The notes: a model not told the origin generated them from the sequence alone. Counted from the stretch's first letter, positions 37,555 through 51,533 are shown. The stretch: DNA of 64,000 nucleotides from Amblyomma americanum (GCF_052857255.1 NC_135502.1:185811806-185875805); one strand, 5' to 3'. Translations and numbers: made by a program.

Positions 37555-40500
37555 AGATGTAACTCCGAGAGTTACGATGCTACAAGGTACATCGAGCAAC
37601 ACGGCATCAGCCCTGTGGGAACAGTCCACCACTCCGCACGGCTATCGGAGTAACATGGGAGCCGCTGCGACATCGACGCCAAACTGCTTTAAACAGAGTC
37701 ACGCTCCGTTCATCGGAACGGGGCATGGTGGCGCCGTGAGCGAAATGACGTTGAGCAACTATTTCGTCTTTTTGGTTCAGATTGTTGATTTTGTTCTACC
37801 TGGCTCCATTGCTCACGAGAACGCCTAGATTACCGACAGTGACCTGAAAACGCTAAACAGACGTAACTCCGAGAGTTACGATGCTACAAGGAACATCGAG
37901 CAGCACGGCATCAGACCCTGTGGGAACAGTCCGCCGCTGTCCCCGGCCCTCGGAGTAAATGGGAGCCGCTGCGACATCGAAGTCAAACTGCTTTAAACAG
38001 AGTTAGGCTCCGTTCATCGGAAAGGCGCATGGTGGCGACTTGAGCGAGATGACGTTGTGGAACTATTTCGTTTTTTTGGTTCAGATTGTTGGTTTTGTTC
38101 TACCTGGCTGCATTGCTCTCGAGAACGCCTGGATTACCGACAGCTACCTAAAAACGCTGAACAGATGTAACTCCGAGAGTTACGATGCTACAAGGAACAT
38201 CGAGCAACACGGCATCAGCACCAGTGGGAACAGTCACCCGCTGTGCACGGCCCTCGGAGTAACACGGGAGCAGCTGCGACATCGACGTCAATCTGCTTTA
38301 AACGGAGTCGCGCTCCGTTCATCGGAACGGGGCATGGTGGCACCGTGAGCGAGATGACGTTGAGGAACTATATCATATTTTTAGTTGAGATTGTTGGTTT
38401 TGTTATACCAGGCTGCATTGCTCATGAGAATGCCTGGATTACTAACAACGACCTGAAAACACTGAACAGACGTAACTCCGAGAGTTACGATGCTACAAGG
38501 AACATCCAGCATCACGGCATCAGCCCCTGTGGTAACACTCCACCGCTGTCCTCGGCCCTCGGAGTAACCCGGGAGCCGCTGCGACATCGACATCAAACAG
38601 ATTTAAACAGAGTCACACTCCCTTGATCGGAACGGGGCATGGTGGCAGCGTGACCGAGATGACGTTGAGGAACTATTTCGTTTTTTTGGTTCAGATTGTT
38701 GGTTTTGTTCTACCTGGCTGCATTGCTCATGAGACCGCCTGGATTACCGACAGCTACCTGAAAACGCTGAACAGATGTAACTCCGAGAGTTACGATGCTA
38801 CAAGGAACATCGAGCAACACGGCATCACCCCCGGCGGGAACAGTCCACCGCTCTCAACAGCCCTCGGAGTAACATGGCAGCCGCTGCGACATCGACGTCA
38901 AACTGCTTTGAACAGAGTCACGCTCCGTTCATCGGAACGGGGCGTGCGGGCCCCGTGAAAGAGATGACGTTGAGGAACTGTTTCGTTTTTTTAGTTCAGA
39001 TTATTGGTTTTGTTCTACCTGGCTGCATTGCTCATGAGACCGCCTGGATTACCGACAGCTACCTGAAAACGCTGAACAGATGTAACTCCGAGAGTTACGA
39101 TGCTACAAGGAACATCGAGCAACACGGCATCAGCCCCTGTGGGAACAGTCAACCGCTGTGCACGGCCCTCGGAGTAACACGGGATCAGCTGCGACATCGA
39201 CGTCAACCTGCTTTAAACGGAGTCAGCTCCGTTCATTGGAACGGGGCATGGTGTCACCGTGAGCGAGATGACGTTGAGGAAATATTTTGTAGTTTTAGTT
39301 CAGATTGTTGGTTTTGTTATACCTCGCTGCATTGCTCATGAGAACGCCTGGATTCCCGACCACGACCTGAAAACATTAAACAGACTTAACTTCGAGAGAT
39401 ACGATGCTACAAGGAACATCGAGCAACACGCCATCAGCCCCTGTGGGAACAGCCCACCGCTGTCCCCGGCCCTCGGAGAAACCCGGGAGCCGCTGCGACA
39501 TCGACGTCAAACAGCTTTAAACAGAGTCACACTCCCTTGATCGGAACGGGGAATGGCGGCACCGTAAGCGAGATGAGGTAGAGGAACTATTTCGTTTTTT
39601 TTTGTTCAAATTGTTGATTTTGTTCTACCTGGCTGCATTGCTCTCGAGAACGCCTGGATTACCGACAGCTACCTGAAAACGCTGAACAGATGTAACTCCG
39701 AGAGTTACGATGCTACAAGGAACATCGAGCAACACGGCATCAGCGCCTGTGGGAACACTCCACCGCAGTCCACGGCCATCGGAGTAACACGGGAGCCGCT
39801 GCGACATCGACGTCAAAAAGCTTTAAACGGAGTCACGCCCCGTTCATCGCAACGGGGCATGGAGGCACCGTGAGCGAGATGACGTTGAGGAAATATATCA
39901 TATTTTAAGTTGAGATTGTTGGTTTTGTTATACCAGGCTGCATTGCGCATGAGAACGCCTGGATTCCCGACCACGACCTGAAAACACTAAACAGACGTAA
40001 CTCCGAGAGTTACGATGCTACAAGGAACATCGAGCAACACGGCATCAGACCCTGTGGGAACAGTCCGCCGCTGTCCCCGGCCCTCGGAGTAAATGGGAGC
40101 CACTGCGACATCGAAGTCAAACTGCTTTAAACAGAGTTAAGCTCCGTTCATCGGAAAGGCGCATGGTGGCGACTTGAGCGAGATGACGTTGTGGAACTAT
40201 TTCGTTTTTTTGGTTCAGATTGTTGGTTTTGTTCTACCTGGCTGCATTGCTCTCGAGAACGCCTGGATTACCGACAGCTACCTGAAAACGCTGAACAGAT
40301 CTAACTCCGAGAGTTACGATGCTACAAGGAACATCGAGCAACACGGCATCAGCACCAGTGGGAACAGTCACCCGCTGTGCACGGCCCTCGGAGTAACACG
40401 GGAGCAGCTGCGACATCGACGTCAATCTGTTTTAAACGGAGTCGCGCTCCGTTCATCGGAACGGGGCATGGTGGCACCGTGAGCGAGATGACGTTGAGGA

Positions 40501-41955
40501 ACTATATCATATTTTTAGTTGAGATTGTTGGTTTTGTTATACCATGCTGCATTGCTCATGAGAACGCCTGGATTACTAAGATTACTAACAACGACCTGAA
40601 AACACTGAACAGACGTAACTCCGAGAGTTACGATGCTAAAAGGAACATCCAGCAACACGGCATCAGCCCCTGTGGGAACAGCCCACCGCTGTATCCGACC
40701 CTCGGAGTAACCCGGGAGCCGCTGCGACATCGACGTCAAACAGCTTTAAACAGAGTCACACTCCCTTCATCTGAACGGGGAATGGCGGCACCGTAAGCGA
40801 GATGACGATAAGAACTATTTCGTCTTTTTGGTTCAGATGGTTGGTTTTGTTCTACCTGGCTGCATTGCTCATGAGAACGCCTGGATTACCGACAGCGACC
40901 TGAAAACGCTGCACAGATGTAACTCCGAGAGTTAAGATTCTACAAGGAACATCGAGCAACACGGCATCAGCCCCTCTGGGAACAGTCCACCGCTCTGCAC
41001 GGCCATCGGAGTAACATGGGAGCCGCCGCGACGTCGACGTCAAACTGCTTTAAACGGAGTCGCGCTCCGTTCATCGGAACGGGGCATGGTGGCACCGTGA
41101 GCGAGATGACGTTGAGGAACTAATTCGTCTTTTTGGTTCAGATTGTTGGTTTTGTTCTACCTGGCTGCATTGCTTATGAGAACGCCTGGATTACCGACAG
41201 CGACCTGAAAACGCTGCAAAGATGTAACTCCGAGAGTTACGATGCTACAAGGTACATCAAACAACACGGCATCAGCCCCTGTGGGAACAGTCCACCGCTC
41301 TGCACGGCCATCGGAGTAACATGGGAGCCGCTGCGACATCGACGTCAAACTTCTTCAAAAGGAATCACGCTGCGTTCATCGAAACGGGGAATATTGGCGC
41401 CGTGAGCGAGATGACTTTGAGGAACTATTTCGTCTTTTTGGTTCAGATTGTTGGTTTCGTTCTACCTTGCTGCAGTGCTCATGAGAACGCCTGGATTACC
41501 GACAGCGACCTGAAAACCCTGCACTGATGTAACTCCGAGAGTTACGATGCTACAAGAAACATCGAGCAACACGGCATCAGCCCATGTGGGAACAGTCTAC
41601 CGCTCTGCACGGCCATCGGGGCAACATGGGAGCCGCTGCGACATCGAGGTCAAACTGCTTTAAAAAGAATCACGCTGCGTTCATCGAAACAGAGAATATT
41701 GGCGCCGCGAGCAAGATAACTTTGAGGAACTATTTCGTCTTTTTGGTTCAGATTGTGGGTTTTGATCCACCTTGCTGCGTTGCTCATGAGACCGCCTGGA
41801 TTACCGACAGCTACCTGAAAATGCTGAACAGATGTATCTCCGAGAGTTACGATGCTCCAAGGAACATCGAGCAACACGGCATCAGCCCCTGTGGGAACAG
41901 TCCAACGCTTTTCACGGCCATCGGAGTAACATGGGAGCCGCTGCGACATCGACGT
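37555..41955 (+). repeat. Mosaic segmental duplication D3, right copy (~4.4 kb)
   Basis: Partner of 19640-24040. It carries one additional monomer and one hybrid monomer relative to the left copy, so the two changes nearly cancel in length. Its left edge is a hybrid unit (about 37435-37735) whose first part is m5-like (TGATCACTTGAACGCCC) and whose second part is of the ACAAGGTACATCGAGCAAC type. Confidence 0.8.
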
Positions 41956-43520
41956 CGAACTGCTTTAAACAGAGTCATGCTCCGTTCATCGGAACGGGTC
42001 ATGTGGCGCCGTGAGCGAAATGACGTTGAGCAACTATTTCGTCTTTTTGGTTCACATTGTTGGTTTTGTTCTACCTGGCTGCATTGCTCATGAGAACGCC
42101 TGGATTCCCGACCACGACCTGAAAACTCTAAACAGACGTAACTTCGAGAGATACGATGCTACAAGGAACATCGAGCAACACGCCATCAGCCCCTGTGGGA
42201 ACAGCCCACCGCTGTCCCCGGCCCTCGGAGAAACCCGGGAGCCGCTGCGACATCGACGTCAAACAGCTTTAAACAGAGTCACACTCCCTTGATCGGAACG
42301 GGGAATGGCGGCACCGCAAGCGAGATGAGGTAGAGGAACTATTTCGTTTTTTTTGTTCAAATTGTTGGTTTTGTTCTACCTGGCTGCATTGCTCTCGAGA
42401 ACGCCTGGATTACCGACAGCTACCTGAAAACGCTGAACAGATGTAACTCCGAGAGTTACGATGCTACAAGGAACATCGAGCAACACGGCATCAGCTCCTG
42501 TGGGAACACTCCACCGCAGTCCACGGCCATCGGAGTAACACGGGAGCCGCTGCGACATCGACGTCAAAAAGCTTTAAACGAAGTCACGCTCCGTTCATCG
42601 CAATGGGGCATGGAGGCACCGTGAGCGAGATGACGTTGAGGAAATATATCATATTTTTAGTTGAGATTGTTGGTTTTGTTATACCAGGCTGCATTGCGCA
42701 TGAGAACGCCTGGATTACTAACCACGAGCTGAAAACACTGAACAGACGTAACTCCGAGAGTTACGATGCTACAAGGAACATCGAGGACACGGCATCAGCC
42801 CCTGTTGGAACAGCCCACCGCTGTCCCCGGCCCTCGGAGTAACCCGGGAGCCGCTGCGATATCGACGTCAAACAGATTTAAACAGAGTCACACTCCCTTC
42901 ATCGGAACGGGGAATGACGGCACCGTAAGCGAGATGACGTTAAAGAACTATTTCGTCTTTTTGGTTCAGATTGTTGGTTTTGTTCTACCTGGCTGCATTG
43001 TTCATGAGAACGCCTGGATTACCGACAGCGACCTGAAAACGCTGCACAGATGTAACTCCGAGAGTTACGATTGTACAAGGAACATCGAGCAACACGGCAT
43101 CAGCCCCTCTGGGAACAGTCCACCGCCCTCCACAGCCCTCGGAGTAACATGGGAGCCGCTGCGACATCGACGTCAAGCTGCTTTGAACAGTCACGCTCCG
43201 TTCATCGGAACGGGGCATGGTGGCCCCGTGAACGAGATGAGGTTGAGGAACTATTTCGTTTTTTTGGTTCAGATTGTTGGTTTTGTTCTACCTGGCTGCA
43301 TTGCTCATGAGAACGCCTGGATTACCGACAGCGACCTGAAAACGCTGCAAAGATGTAACTTCGAGAGTTACGATGCTACAAGGTACATCAAACAACACGG
43401 CATCAGCCCCTGTGGGAACAGTCCACCGTTCTGCACGGCCATCGGAGTAACATGGGAGCCGCAGCGACATCGACGTCAAACTGCTTTAAACGGAGTCACG
43501 CTCCGTTCATCGGAACGGGG

Positions 43521-46500
43521 CATGGCGGCACCGTAAGCGAGATGAGGTAGAGGAACTATTTCGTTTTTTTTGTTCAAATTGTTGGTTTTGTTCTACCTGG
43601 CTGCATTGCTCTCGAGAACGCCTGGATTACCGACAGCTACCTGAAAACGCTGAACAGATGTAACTCCGAGAGTTACGATGCTACAAGGAACATCGAGCAA
43701 CACGGCATCAGCTCCTGTGGGAACACTCCACCGCAGTCCACGGCCATCGGAGTAACACGGGAGCCGCTGCGACATCGACGTCAAAAAGCTTTAAACAGAG
43801 TCACGCTTCGTTCATCGCAACGGGGCATGGAGGCACCGTGAGCGAGATGACGTTGAGGAAATATATCATATTTTTAGTTGAGATTGTTGGTTTTGTTATA
43901 CCAGGCTGCATTGCGCATGAGAACGCCTGGATTACTAACCACGAGCTGAAAACACTGAACAGACGTAACTCCGAGAGTTACGATGCTACAAGGAACATCG
44001 AGGACACGGCATCAGCCCCTGTGGGAACAGCCCACCGCTGTCCCCGGCCCTCGGAGTAACCCGGGAGCCGCTGCGACATCGACGTCAAACAGCTTTAAAC
44101 AGAGTCACACTCCCTTCATCGGAACGGGGAATGACGGCACCGTAAGCGAGATGACGTTAAAGAACTATTTCGTCTTTTTGGTTCAGATTGTTGGTTTTGT
44201 TCTACCTGGCTGCATTGTTCATGAGAACGCCTGGATTACGGACAGCGACCTGAAAACGCTGCACAGATGTAACTCCGAGAGTTACGATTGTACAAGGAAC
44301 ATCGAGCAACACGGCATCAGCCCCTCTGGGAACAGTCCACCGCCCTCCACAGCCCTCGGAGTAACATGGGAGCCGCTGCGACATCGACGTCAAGCTGCTT
44401 TGAACAGTCACGCTCCGTTCATCGGAACGGGGCATGGTGGCCCCGTGAACGAGATGAGGTTGAGGAACTATTTCGCTTTTTTGGTTCAGATTGTTGGTTT
44501 TGTTCTACCTGGCTGCATTGCTCATGAGAACGCCTGGATTACCGACAGCGACCTGAAAACGCTGCAAAGATGTAACTTCGAGAGTTACGATGCTACAAGG
44601 TACATCAAACAACACGGCATCAGCCCCTGTGGGAACAGTCCACCGTTCTGCACGGCCATCGGAGTAACATGGGAGCCGCAGCGACATCGACGTCAAACTG
44701 CTTTAAACGGAGTCACGCTCCGTTCATCGGAACGGGGCATGGTGGCAGCGTGAACGAGATGAGGTTGAGGAACTATTTCGTTTTTTTGGTTCAGATTGTT
44801 GGTTTTGTTCTACCTTGCTGCATTGCTCATGAGACCGCTTGGATTACCAACAGCTACCTGAAAATGCTGAACAGATGTAACTCCGAGAGTTACGATGCTA
44901 CAAGGAACATCGAGCAACACGGCATCAGCCCGGGCGGGAACAGTCCACCGCTCTCCACAGCCCTCGTAGTAACATGAGAGCCACTGCGACATCGACGTCA
45001 AGCTGCTTTGAATAGTCACGCTCCGTTCATCGGAACGAGGCGTGGTGGCCCCGTGAACGAGATGACGTTGAGGAACTGTTTCGTTTTTTTGGTTCAGATT
45101 GTTGATTTTGTTCTACCTGGCTGCATTGATCACTTGAACGCCCAGATTACCGACAGCGAACTGAAAACGCTGAACAGATGTAGTACCGATAGTTACAATG
45201 CTACAAGGAACATCGAGCAACACGGCACCAGCCTCTGTGGCAAAAGATCTCGGAGTAACATGGGAGCCGCTGCGACATCGACGTCGAACTGCTTTAAACA
45301 GAGTCATGCCCCGTTCATCGGAACGGGTCATGGTGGCGCCGTGAGCGAAATGACGTTGAGCAACTATTTCGTCTTTTTGGTTCACATTGTTGGTTTTGTT
45401 CTACCTGGCTGCATTGCTCATGAGAACGCCTGGAATCCCGACCACGACCTGAAAACACTAAACAGACGTAACTTCGAGAGATACGATGCTACAAGGAACA
45501 TCGAGCAACACGCCATCAGCCCCTGTGGGAACAGCCCACCGCTGTCCCCGGCCCTCGGAGAAACCCGGGAGCCGCTGCGACATCGACGTCAAACAGCTTT
45601 AAACAGAGTCACACTCCCTTGATCGGAACGGGGAATGGCGGCACCGTAAGCGAGATGAGGTAGAGGAACTATTTCGTTTTTTTTGTTCAAATTGTTGGTT
45701 TTGTTCTACCTGGCTGCATTGCTCTCGAGAACGCCTGGATTACCGACAGCTACCTGAAAACGCTGAACAGATGTAACTCCGACAGTTACGATGCTACAAG
45801 GAACATCGAGCAACACGGCATCAGCTCCTGTGGGAACACTCCACCGCAGTCCACGGCCATCGGAGTAACACGGGAGCCGCTGCGACATCGACGTCAAAAA
45901 GCTTTAAACGGAGTCACGCTCCGTTCATCGCAACGGGGCATGGAGGCACCGTGAGCGAGATGACGTTGAGGAAATATATCATATTTTTAGTTGAGATTGT
46001 TGGTTTTGTTATACCAGGCTGCATTGCGCATGAGAATGCCTGGATTACTAACCACGAGCTGAAAACACTGAACAGACGTAACTCCGAGAGTTACGATGCT
46101 ACAAGGAACATCGAGGACACGGCATCAGCCCCTGTGGGAACAGCCCACCGCTGTCCCCGGCCCTCGGAGTAACCCGGGAGCCGCTGCGACATCGACGTCA
46201 AACAGCTTTAAACAGAGTCACACTCCCTTCATCGGAACGGGGAATGACGGCACCGTAAGCGAGATGACGTTAAAGAACTATTTCGTCTTTTTGGTTCAGA
46301 TTGTTGGTTTTGTTCTACCTGGCTGCATTGTTCATGAGAACGCCTGGATTACCGACAGCGACCTGAAAACGCTGCACAGATGTAACTCCGAGAGTTACGA
46401 TTGTACAAGGAACATCGAGCAACACGGCATCAGCCCCTCTGGGAACAGTCCACCGCCCTCCACAGCCCTCGGAGTAACATGGGAGCCGCTGCGACATCGA

Positions 46501-46850
46501 CGTCAAGCTGCTTTGAACAGTCACGCTCCGTTCATCGGAACGGGGCATGGTGGCCCCGTGAACGAGATGAGGTTGAGGAACTATTTCGCTTTTTTGGTTC
46601 AGATTGTTGGTTTTGTTCTACCTGGCTGCATTGCTCATGAGAACGCCTGGATTACCGACAGCGACCTGAAAACGCTGCAAAGATGTAACTTCGAGAGTTA
46701 CGATGCTACAAGGTACATCAAACAACACGGCATCAGCCCCTGTGGGAACAGTCCACCGTTCTGCACGGCCATCGGAGTAACATGGGAGCCGCAGCGACAT
46801 CGACGTCAAACTGCTTTAAACGGAGTCACGCTCCGTTCATCGGAACGGGG
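43521..46850 (+). repeat. 11-monomer higher-order repeat, copy 1 (3330 bp)
   Basis: The unit order is m7-m1-m2-m3-m4-m5-m6-m7-m1-m2-m3, a 7-unit cycle plus a 4-unit cycle in which m3 jumps directly to m7. The copy to its right begins at 46851. Private variants are shared at an offset of exactly 3330: GGATTACGG at 44240/47570, GTCATGCCCCG at 45301/48631, and CTCCGACAG at 45781/49111. In every stretch I compared by eye no difference was seen, but I did not align all 3330 bases. Confidence 0.9.
45053..45340 (+). repeat. Short monomer subfamily m5 (~288-290 bp)
   Basis: This unit lacks about 16 bp between the GGCAACAG/GGCAAAAG motif and CTCGGAGTAACATGGG, where other units carry TCCACCGCTCTGCACGGCC-like sequence. 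It also has TGATCACTTGAACGCCCAG in place of the usual TGCTCATGAGAACGCCTGG. Equivalent units lie at 466-755, 8058, 13490, 18026, 24099, 31087, 35625, 48383, 50498 and 61627. It nearly always follows the m4 type (CCTTGCTGCATTGCTCATGA) and precedes m6. Confidence 0.85.
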
Positions 46851-49800
46851 CATGGCGGCACCGTAAGCGAGATGAGGTAGAGGAACTATTTCGTTTTTTT
46901 TGTTCAAATTGTTGGTTTTGTTCTACCTGGCTGCATTGCTCTCGAGAACGCCTGGATTACCGACAGCTACCTGAAAACGCTGAACAGATGTAACTCCGAG
47001 AGTTACGATGCTACAAGGAACATCGAGCAACACGGCATCAGCTCCTGTGGGAACACTCCACCGCAGTCCACGGCCATCGGAGTAACACGGGAGCCGCTGC
47101 GACATCGACGTCAAAAAGCTTTAAACAGAGTCACGCTTCGTTCATCGCAACGGGGCATGGAGGCACCGTGAGCGAGATGACGTTGAGGAAATATATCATA
47201 TTTTTAGTTGAGATTGTTGGTTTTGTTATACCAGGCTGCATTGCGCATGAGAACGCCTGGATTACTAACCACGAGCTGAAAACACTGAACAGACGTAACT
47301 CCGAGAGTTACGATGCTACAAGGAACATCGAGGACACGGCATCAGCCCCTGTGGGAACAGCCCACCGCTGTCCCCGGCCCTCGGAGTAACCCGGGAGCCG
47401 CTGCGACATCGACGTCAAACAGCTTTAAACAGAGTCACACTCCCTTCATCGGAACGGGGAATGACGGCACCGTAAGCGAGATGACGTTAAAGAACTATTT
47501 CGTCTTTTTGGTTCAGATTGTTGGTTTTGTTCTACCTGGCTGCATTGTTCATGAGAACGCCTGGATTACGGACAGCGACCTGAAAACGCTGCACAGATGT
47601 AACTCCGAGAGTTACGATTGTACAAGGAACATCGAGCAACACGGCATCAGCCCCTCTGGGAACAGTCCACCGCCCTCCACAGCCCTCGGAGTAACATGGG
47701 AGCCGCTGCGACATCGACGTCAAGCTGCTTTGAACAGTCACGCTCCGTTCATCGGAACGGGGCATGGTGGCCCCGTGAACGAGATGAGGTTGAGGAACTA
47801 TTTCGCTTTTTTGGTTCAGATTGTTGGTTTTGTTCTACCTGGCTGCATTGCTCATGAGAACGCCTGGATTACCGACAGCGACCTGAAAACGCTGCAAAGA
47901 TGTAACTTCGAGAGTTACGATGCTACAAGGTACATCAAACAACACGGCATCAGCCCCTGTGGGAACAGTCCACCGTTCTGCACGGCCATCGGAGTAACAT
48001 GGGAGCCGCAGCGACATCGACGTCAAACTGCTTTAAACGGAGTCACGCTCCGTTCATCGGAACGGGGCATGGTGGCAGCGTGAACGAGATGAGGTTGAGG
48101 AACTATTTCGTTTTTTTGGTTCAGATTGTTGGTTTTGTTCTACCTTGCTGCATTGCTCATGAGACCGCTTGGATTACCAACAGCTACCTGAAAATGCTGA
48201 ACAGATGTAACTCCGAGAGTTACGATGCTACAAGGAACATCGAGCAACACGGCATCAGCCCGGGCGGGAACAGTCCACCGCTCTCCACAGCCCTCGTAGT
48301 AACATGAGAGCCACTGCGACATCGACGTCAAGCTGCTTTGAATAGTCACGCTCCGTTCATCGGAACGAGGCGTGGTGGCCCCGTGAACGAGATGACGTTG
48401 AGGAACTGTTTCGTTTTTTTGGTTCAGATTGTTGATTTTGTTCTACCTGGCTGCATTGATCACTTGAACGCCCAGATTACCGACAGCGAACTGAAAACGC
48501 TGAACAGATGTAGTACCGATAGTTACAATGCTACAAGGAACATCGAGCAACACGGCACCAGCCTCTGTGGCAAAAGATCTCGGAGTAACATGGGAGCCGC
48601 TGCGACATCGACGTCGAACTGCTTTAAACAGAGTCATGCCCCGTTCATCGGAACGGGTCATGGTGGCGCCGTGAGCGAAATGACGTTGAGCAACTATTTC
48701 GTCTTTTTGGTTCACATTGTTGGTTTTGTTCTACCTGGCTGCATTGCTCATGAGAACGCCTGGAATCCCGACCACGACCTGAAAACACTAAACAGACGTA
48801 ACTTCGAGAGATACGATGCTACAAGGAACATCGAGCAACACGCCATCAGCCCCTGTGGGAACAGCCCACCGCTGTCCCCGGCCCTCGGAGAAACCCGGGA
48901 GCCGCTGCGACATCGACGTCAAACAGCTTTAAACAGAGTCACACTCCCTTGATCGGAACGGGGAATGGCGGCACCGTAAGCGAGATGAGGTAGAGGAACT
49001 ATTTCGTTTTTTTTGTTCAAATTGTTGGTTTTGTTCTACCTGGCTGCATTGCTCTCGAGAACGCCTGGATTACCGACAGCTACCTGAAAACGCTGAACAG
49101 ATGTAACTCCGACAGTTACGATGCTACAAGGAACATCGAGCAACACGGCATCAGCTCCTGTGGGAACACTCCACCGCAGTCCACGGCCATCGGAGTAACA
49201 CGGGAGCCGCTGCGACATCGACGTCAAAAAGCTTTAAACGGAGTCACGCTCCGTTCATCGCAACGGGGCATGGAGGCACCGTGAGCGAGATGACGTTGAG
49301 GAAATATATCATATTTTTAGTTGAGATTGTTGGTTTTGTTATACCAGGCTGCATTGCGCATGAGAATGCCTGGATTACTAACCACGAGCTGAAAACACTG
49401 AACAGACGTAACTCCGAGAGTTACGATGCTACAAGGAACATCGAGGACACGGCATCAGCCCCTGTGGGAACAGCCCACCGCTGTCCCCGGCCCTCGGAGT
49501 AACCCGGGAGCCGCTGCGACATCGACGTCAAACAGCTTTAAACAGAGTCACACTCCCTTCATCGGAACGGGGAATGACGGCACCGTAAGCGAGATGACGT
49601 TAAAGAACTATTTCGTCTTTTTGGTTCAGATTGTTGGTTTTGTTCTACCTGGCTGCATTGTTCATGAGAACGCCTGGATTACCGACAGCGACCTGAAAAC
49701 GCTGCACAGATGTAACTCCGAGAGTTACGATTGTACAAGGAACATCGAGCAACACGGCATCAGCCCCTCTGGGAACAGTCCACCGCCCTCCACAGCCCTC

Positions 49801-50180
49801 GGAGTAACATGGGAGCCGCTGCGACATCGACGTCAAGCTGCTTTGAACAGTCACGCTCCGTTCATCGGAACGGGGCATGGTGGCCCCGTGAACGAGATGA
49901 GGTTGAGGAACTATTTCGCTTTTTTGGTTCAGATTGTTGGTTTTGTTCTACCTGGCTGCATTGCTCATGAGAACGCCTGGATTACCGACAGCGACCTGAA
50001 AACGCTGCAAAGATGTAACTTCGAGAGTTACGATGCTACAAGGTACATCAAACAACACGGCATCAGCCCCTGTGGGAACAGTCCACCGTTCTGCACGGCC
50101 ATCGGAGTAACATGGGAGCCGCAGCGACATCGACGTCAAACTGCTTTAAACGGAGTCACGCTCCGTTCATCGGAACGGGG
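46851..50180 (+). repeat. 11-monomer higher-order repeat, copy 2 (3330 bp)
   Basis: Immediate tandem copy of 43521-46850 with the same unit order and shared private variants. It ends at about 50180, where m3 continues into m4 (CATGGTGGCAGCGTGAACG) rather than into m7 (CATGGCGGCACCGTAAGCG) as at 46851. To the left of copy 1 the 3330-bp periodicity continues for about 1 kb, but with more differences (for example CAGATTTAAAC against CAGCTTTAAAC). Confidence 0.9.
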
Positions 50181-51454
50181 CATGGTGGCAGCGTGAACGA
50201 GATGAGGTTGAGGAACTATTTCGTTTTTTTGGTTCAGATTGTTGGTTTTGTTCTACATTGCTGCATGGCTCATGAGACCGCTTGGATTACCAACAGCTAC
50301 CTGAAAATGCTGAACAGATGTAACTCCGAGAGTTACGATGCTACAAGGAACATCGAGCAACACGGCATCAGCCCGGGCGGGAACAGTCCACCGCTCTCCA
50401 CAGCCCTCGTAGTAACATGAGAGCCACTGCGACATCGACGTCAAGCTGCTTTGAATAGAGTCACGCTCCGTTCATCGGAACGAGGCGTGGTGGCCCCGTG
50501 AACGAGATGACGTTGAGGAACTGTTTCGTTTTTTTGGTTCAGATTGTTGATTTTGTTCTACCTGGCTGCATTGATCACTTGAACGTCCAGATTACCGACA
50601 GCGAACTGAAAACGCTGAACAGATGTAGTACCGATAGTTACAATGCTACAAGGAACATCGAGCAACACGGCATCAGCCTCTGTGGCAAAAGATCTCGGAG
50701 TAACATGGGAGCCGCTGCGACATCGACGTCGAACTGCTTTAAACAGAGTCATGCTCCGTTCATCGGAACGGGTCATGGTGGCGCCGTGAGCGAAATGACG
50801 TTGAGCAACTATTTCGTCTTTTTGGTTCACATTGTTGGTTTTGTTCTACCTGGCTGCATTGCTCATGAGAACGCCTGGATTCCCGACCACGACCTGAAAA
50901 CACTAAACAGACGTAACTTCGAGAGATACGATGCTACAAGGAACATCGAGCAACACGCCATCAGCCCCTGTGGGAACAGCCCACCGCTGTCCCCGGCCCT
51001 CGGAGAAACCCGGGAGCCGCTGCGACATCGACGTCAAACAGCTTTAAACAGAGTCACACTCCCTTGATCGGAACGGGGAATGGCGGCACCGTAAGCGAGA
51101 TGAGGTAGAGGAACTATTTCGTTTTTTTTGTTCAAATTGTTGGTTTTGTTCTACCTGGCTGCATTGCTCTCGAGAACGCCTGGATTACCGACAGCTACCT
51201 GAAAACGCTGAACAGATGTAACTCCGAGAGTTACGATGCTACAAGGAACATCGAGCAACACGGCATCAGCTCCTGTGGGAACACTCCACCGCAGTCCACG
51301 GCCATCGGAGTAACACGGGAGCCGCTGCGACATCGACGTCAAGCTGCTTTGAACAGAGTCACGCTCCGTTCATCGGAACGGGGCCTGGTGGCCCCGTGAA
51401 CGAGATGACGTTGAGGAAGAGTTTCGTTTTTTTTGGTTCAGATTGTTGATTTTG

Positions 51455-51465
51455 TTCTACCTGGC
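51455..51465 (+). repeat. SINE target-site duplication, left copy
   Basis: TTCTACCTGGC here is repeated at 51778-51788. The last C could belong to the element, so the duplication is 10 or 11 bp. The same 11 bp occur once, uninterrupted, in the closest empty paralogous units at 9319, 10216, 18984 and 32041. Confidence 0.93.
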
Positions 51466-51478
51466 CACCCCGCCGCGG

Positions 51479-51489
51479 TGGCTCAGTGG
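51479..51489 (+). promoter_or_regulatory. RNA polymerase III A box of the SINE
   Basis: TGGCTCAGTGG matches the TRGCNNAGYNGG consensus, allowing for the one-base length variation common in A boxes. It lies 34 bp before the B box, typical of tRNA-derived SINE heads. Confidence 0.85.
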
Positions 51490-51522
51490 TTAGGGCGCTC
51501 GACTACTGATCCGGAGTTCCCG

Positions 51523-51533
51523 GGTTCGAACCC
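51523..51533 (+). promoter_or_regulatory. RNA polymerase III B box of the SINE
   Basis: GGTTCGAACCC matches the GGTTCGANNCC consensus and is embedded in a CGGG/CCCG palindrome. Confidence 0.88.

Larger units (their letters stand above)
1..51465 (+). repeat. Satellite array, left block (about 169 monomers of ~305 bp)
   Basis: Head-to-tail tandem repeat with no reversal of orientation. Unit starts, taken at the GTGAGCGAGATGACG-like motif, fall at 161, 466, 756, 1062, 1367, 1671, 1976 and so on, giving steps of about 290-314 bp and mostly 304-306. Each unit has a T-rich quarter (TTTCGT then a run of 5-9 T, GGTTCAG, ATTGTTGGTTTTGTT), the near-invariant CTACCTGGCTGCATTGCTC, and a more GC-rich, CpG-rich remainder ending in CGTTCATCGGAACGGGGC. 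Neighbouring units differ clearly, while units several positions apart can be nearly identical, which is the signature of higher-order repeats. No host gene, RNA gene or other transposon is visible in this block. The variant labels m1-m10 used in other entries are mine. Confidence 0.97.
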
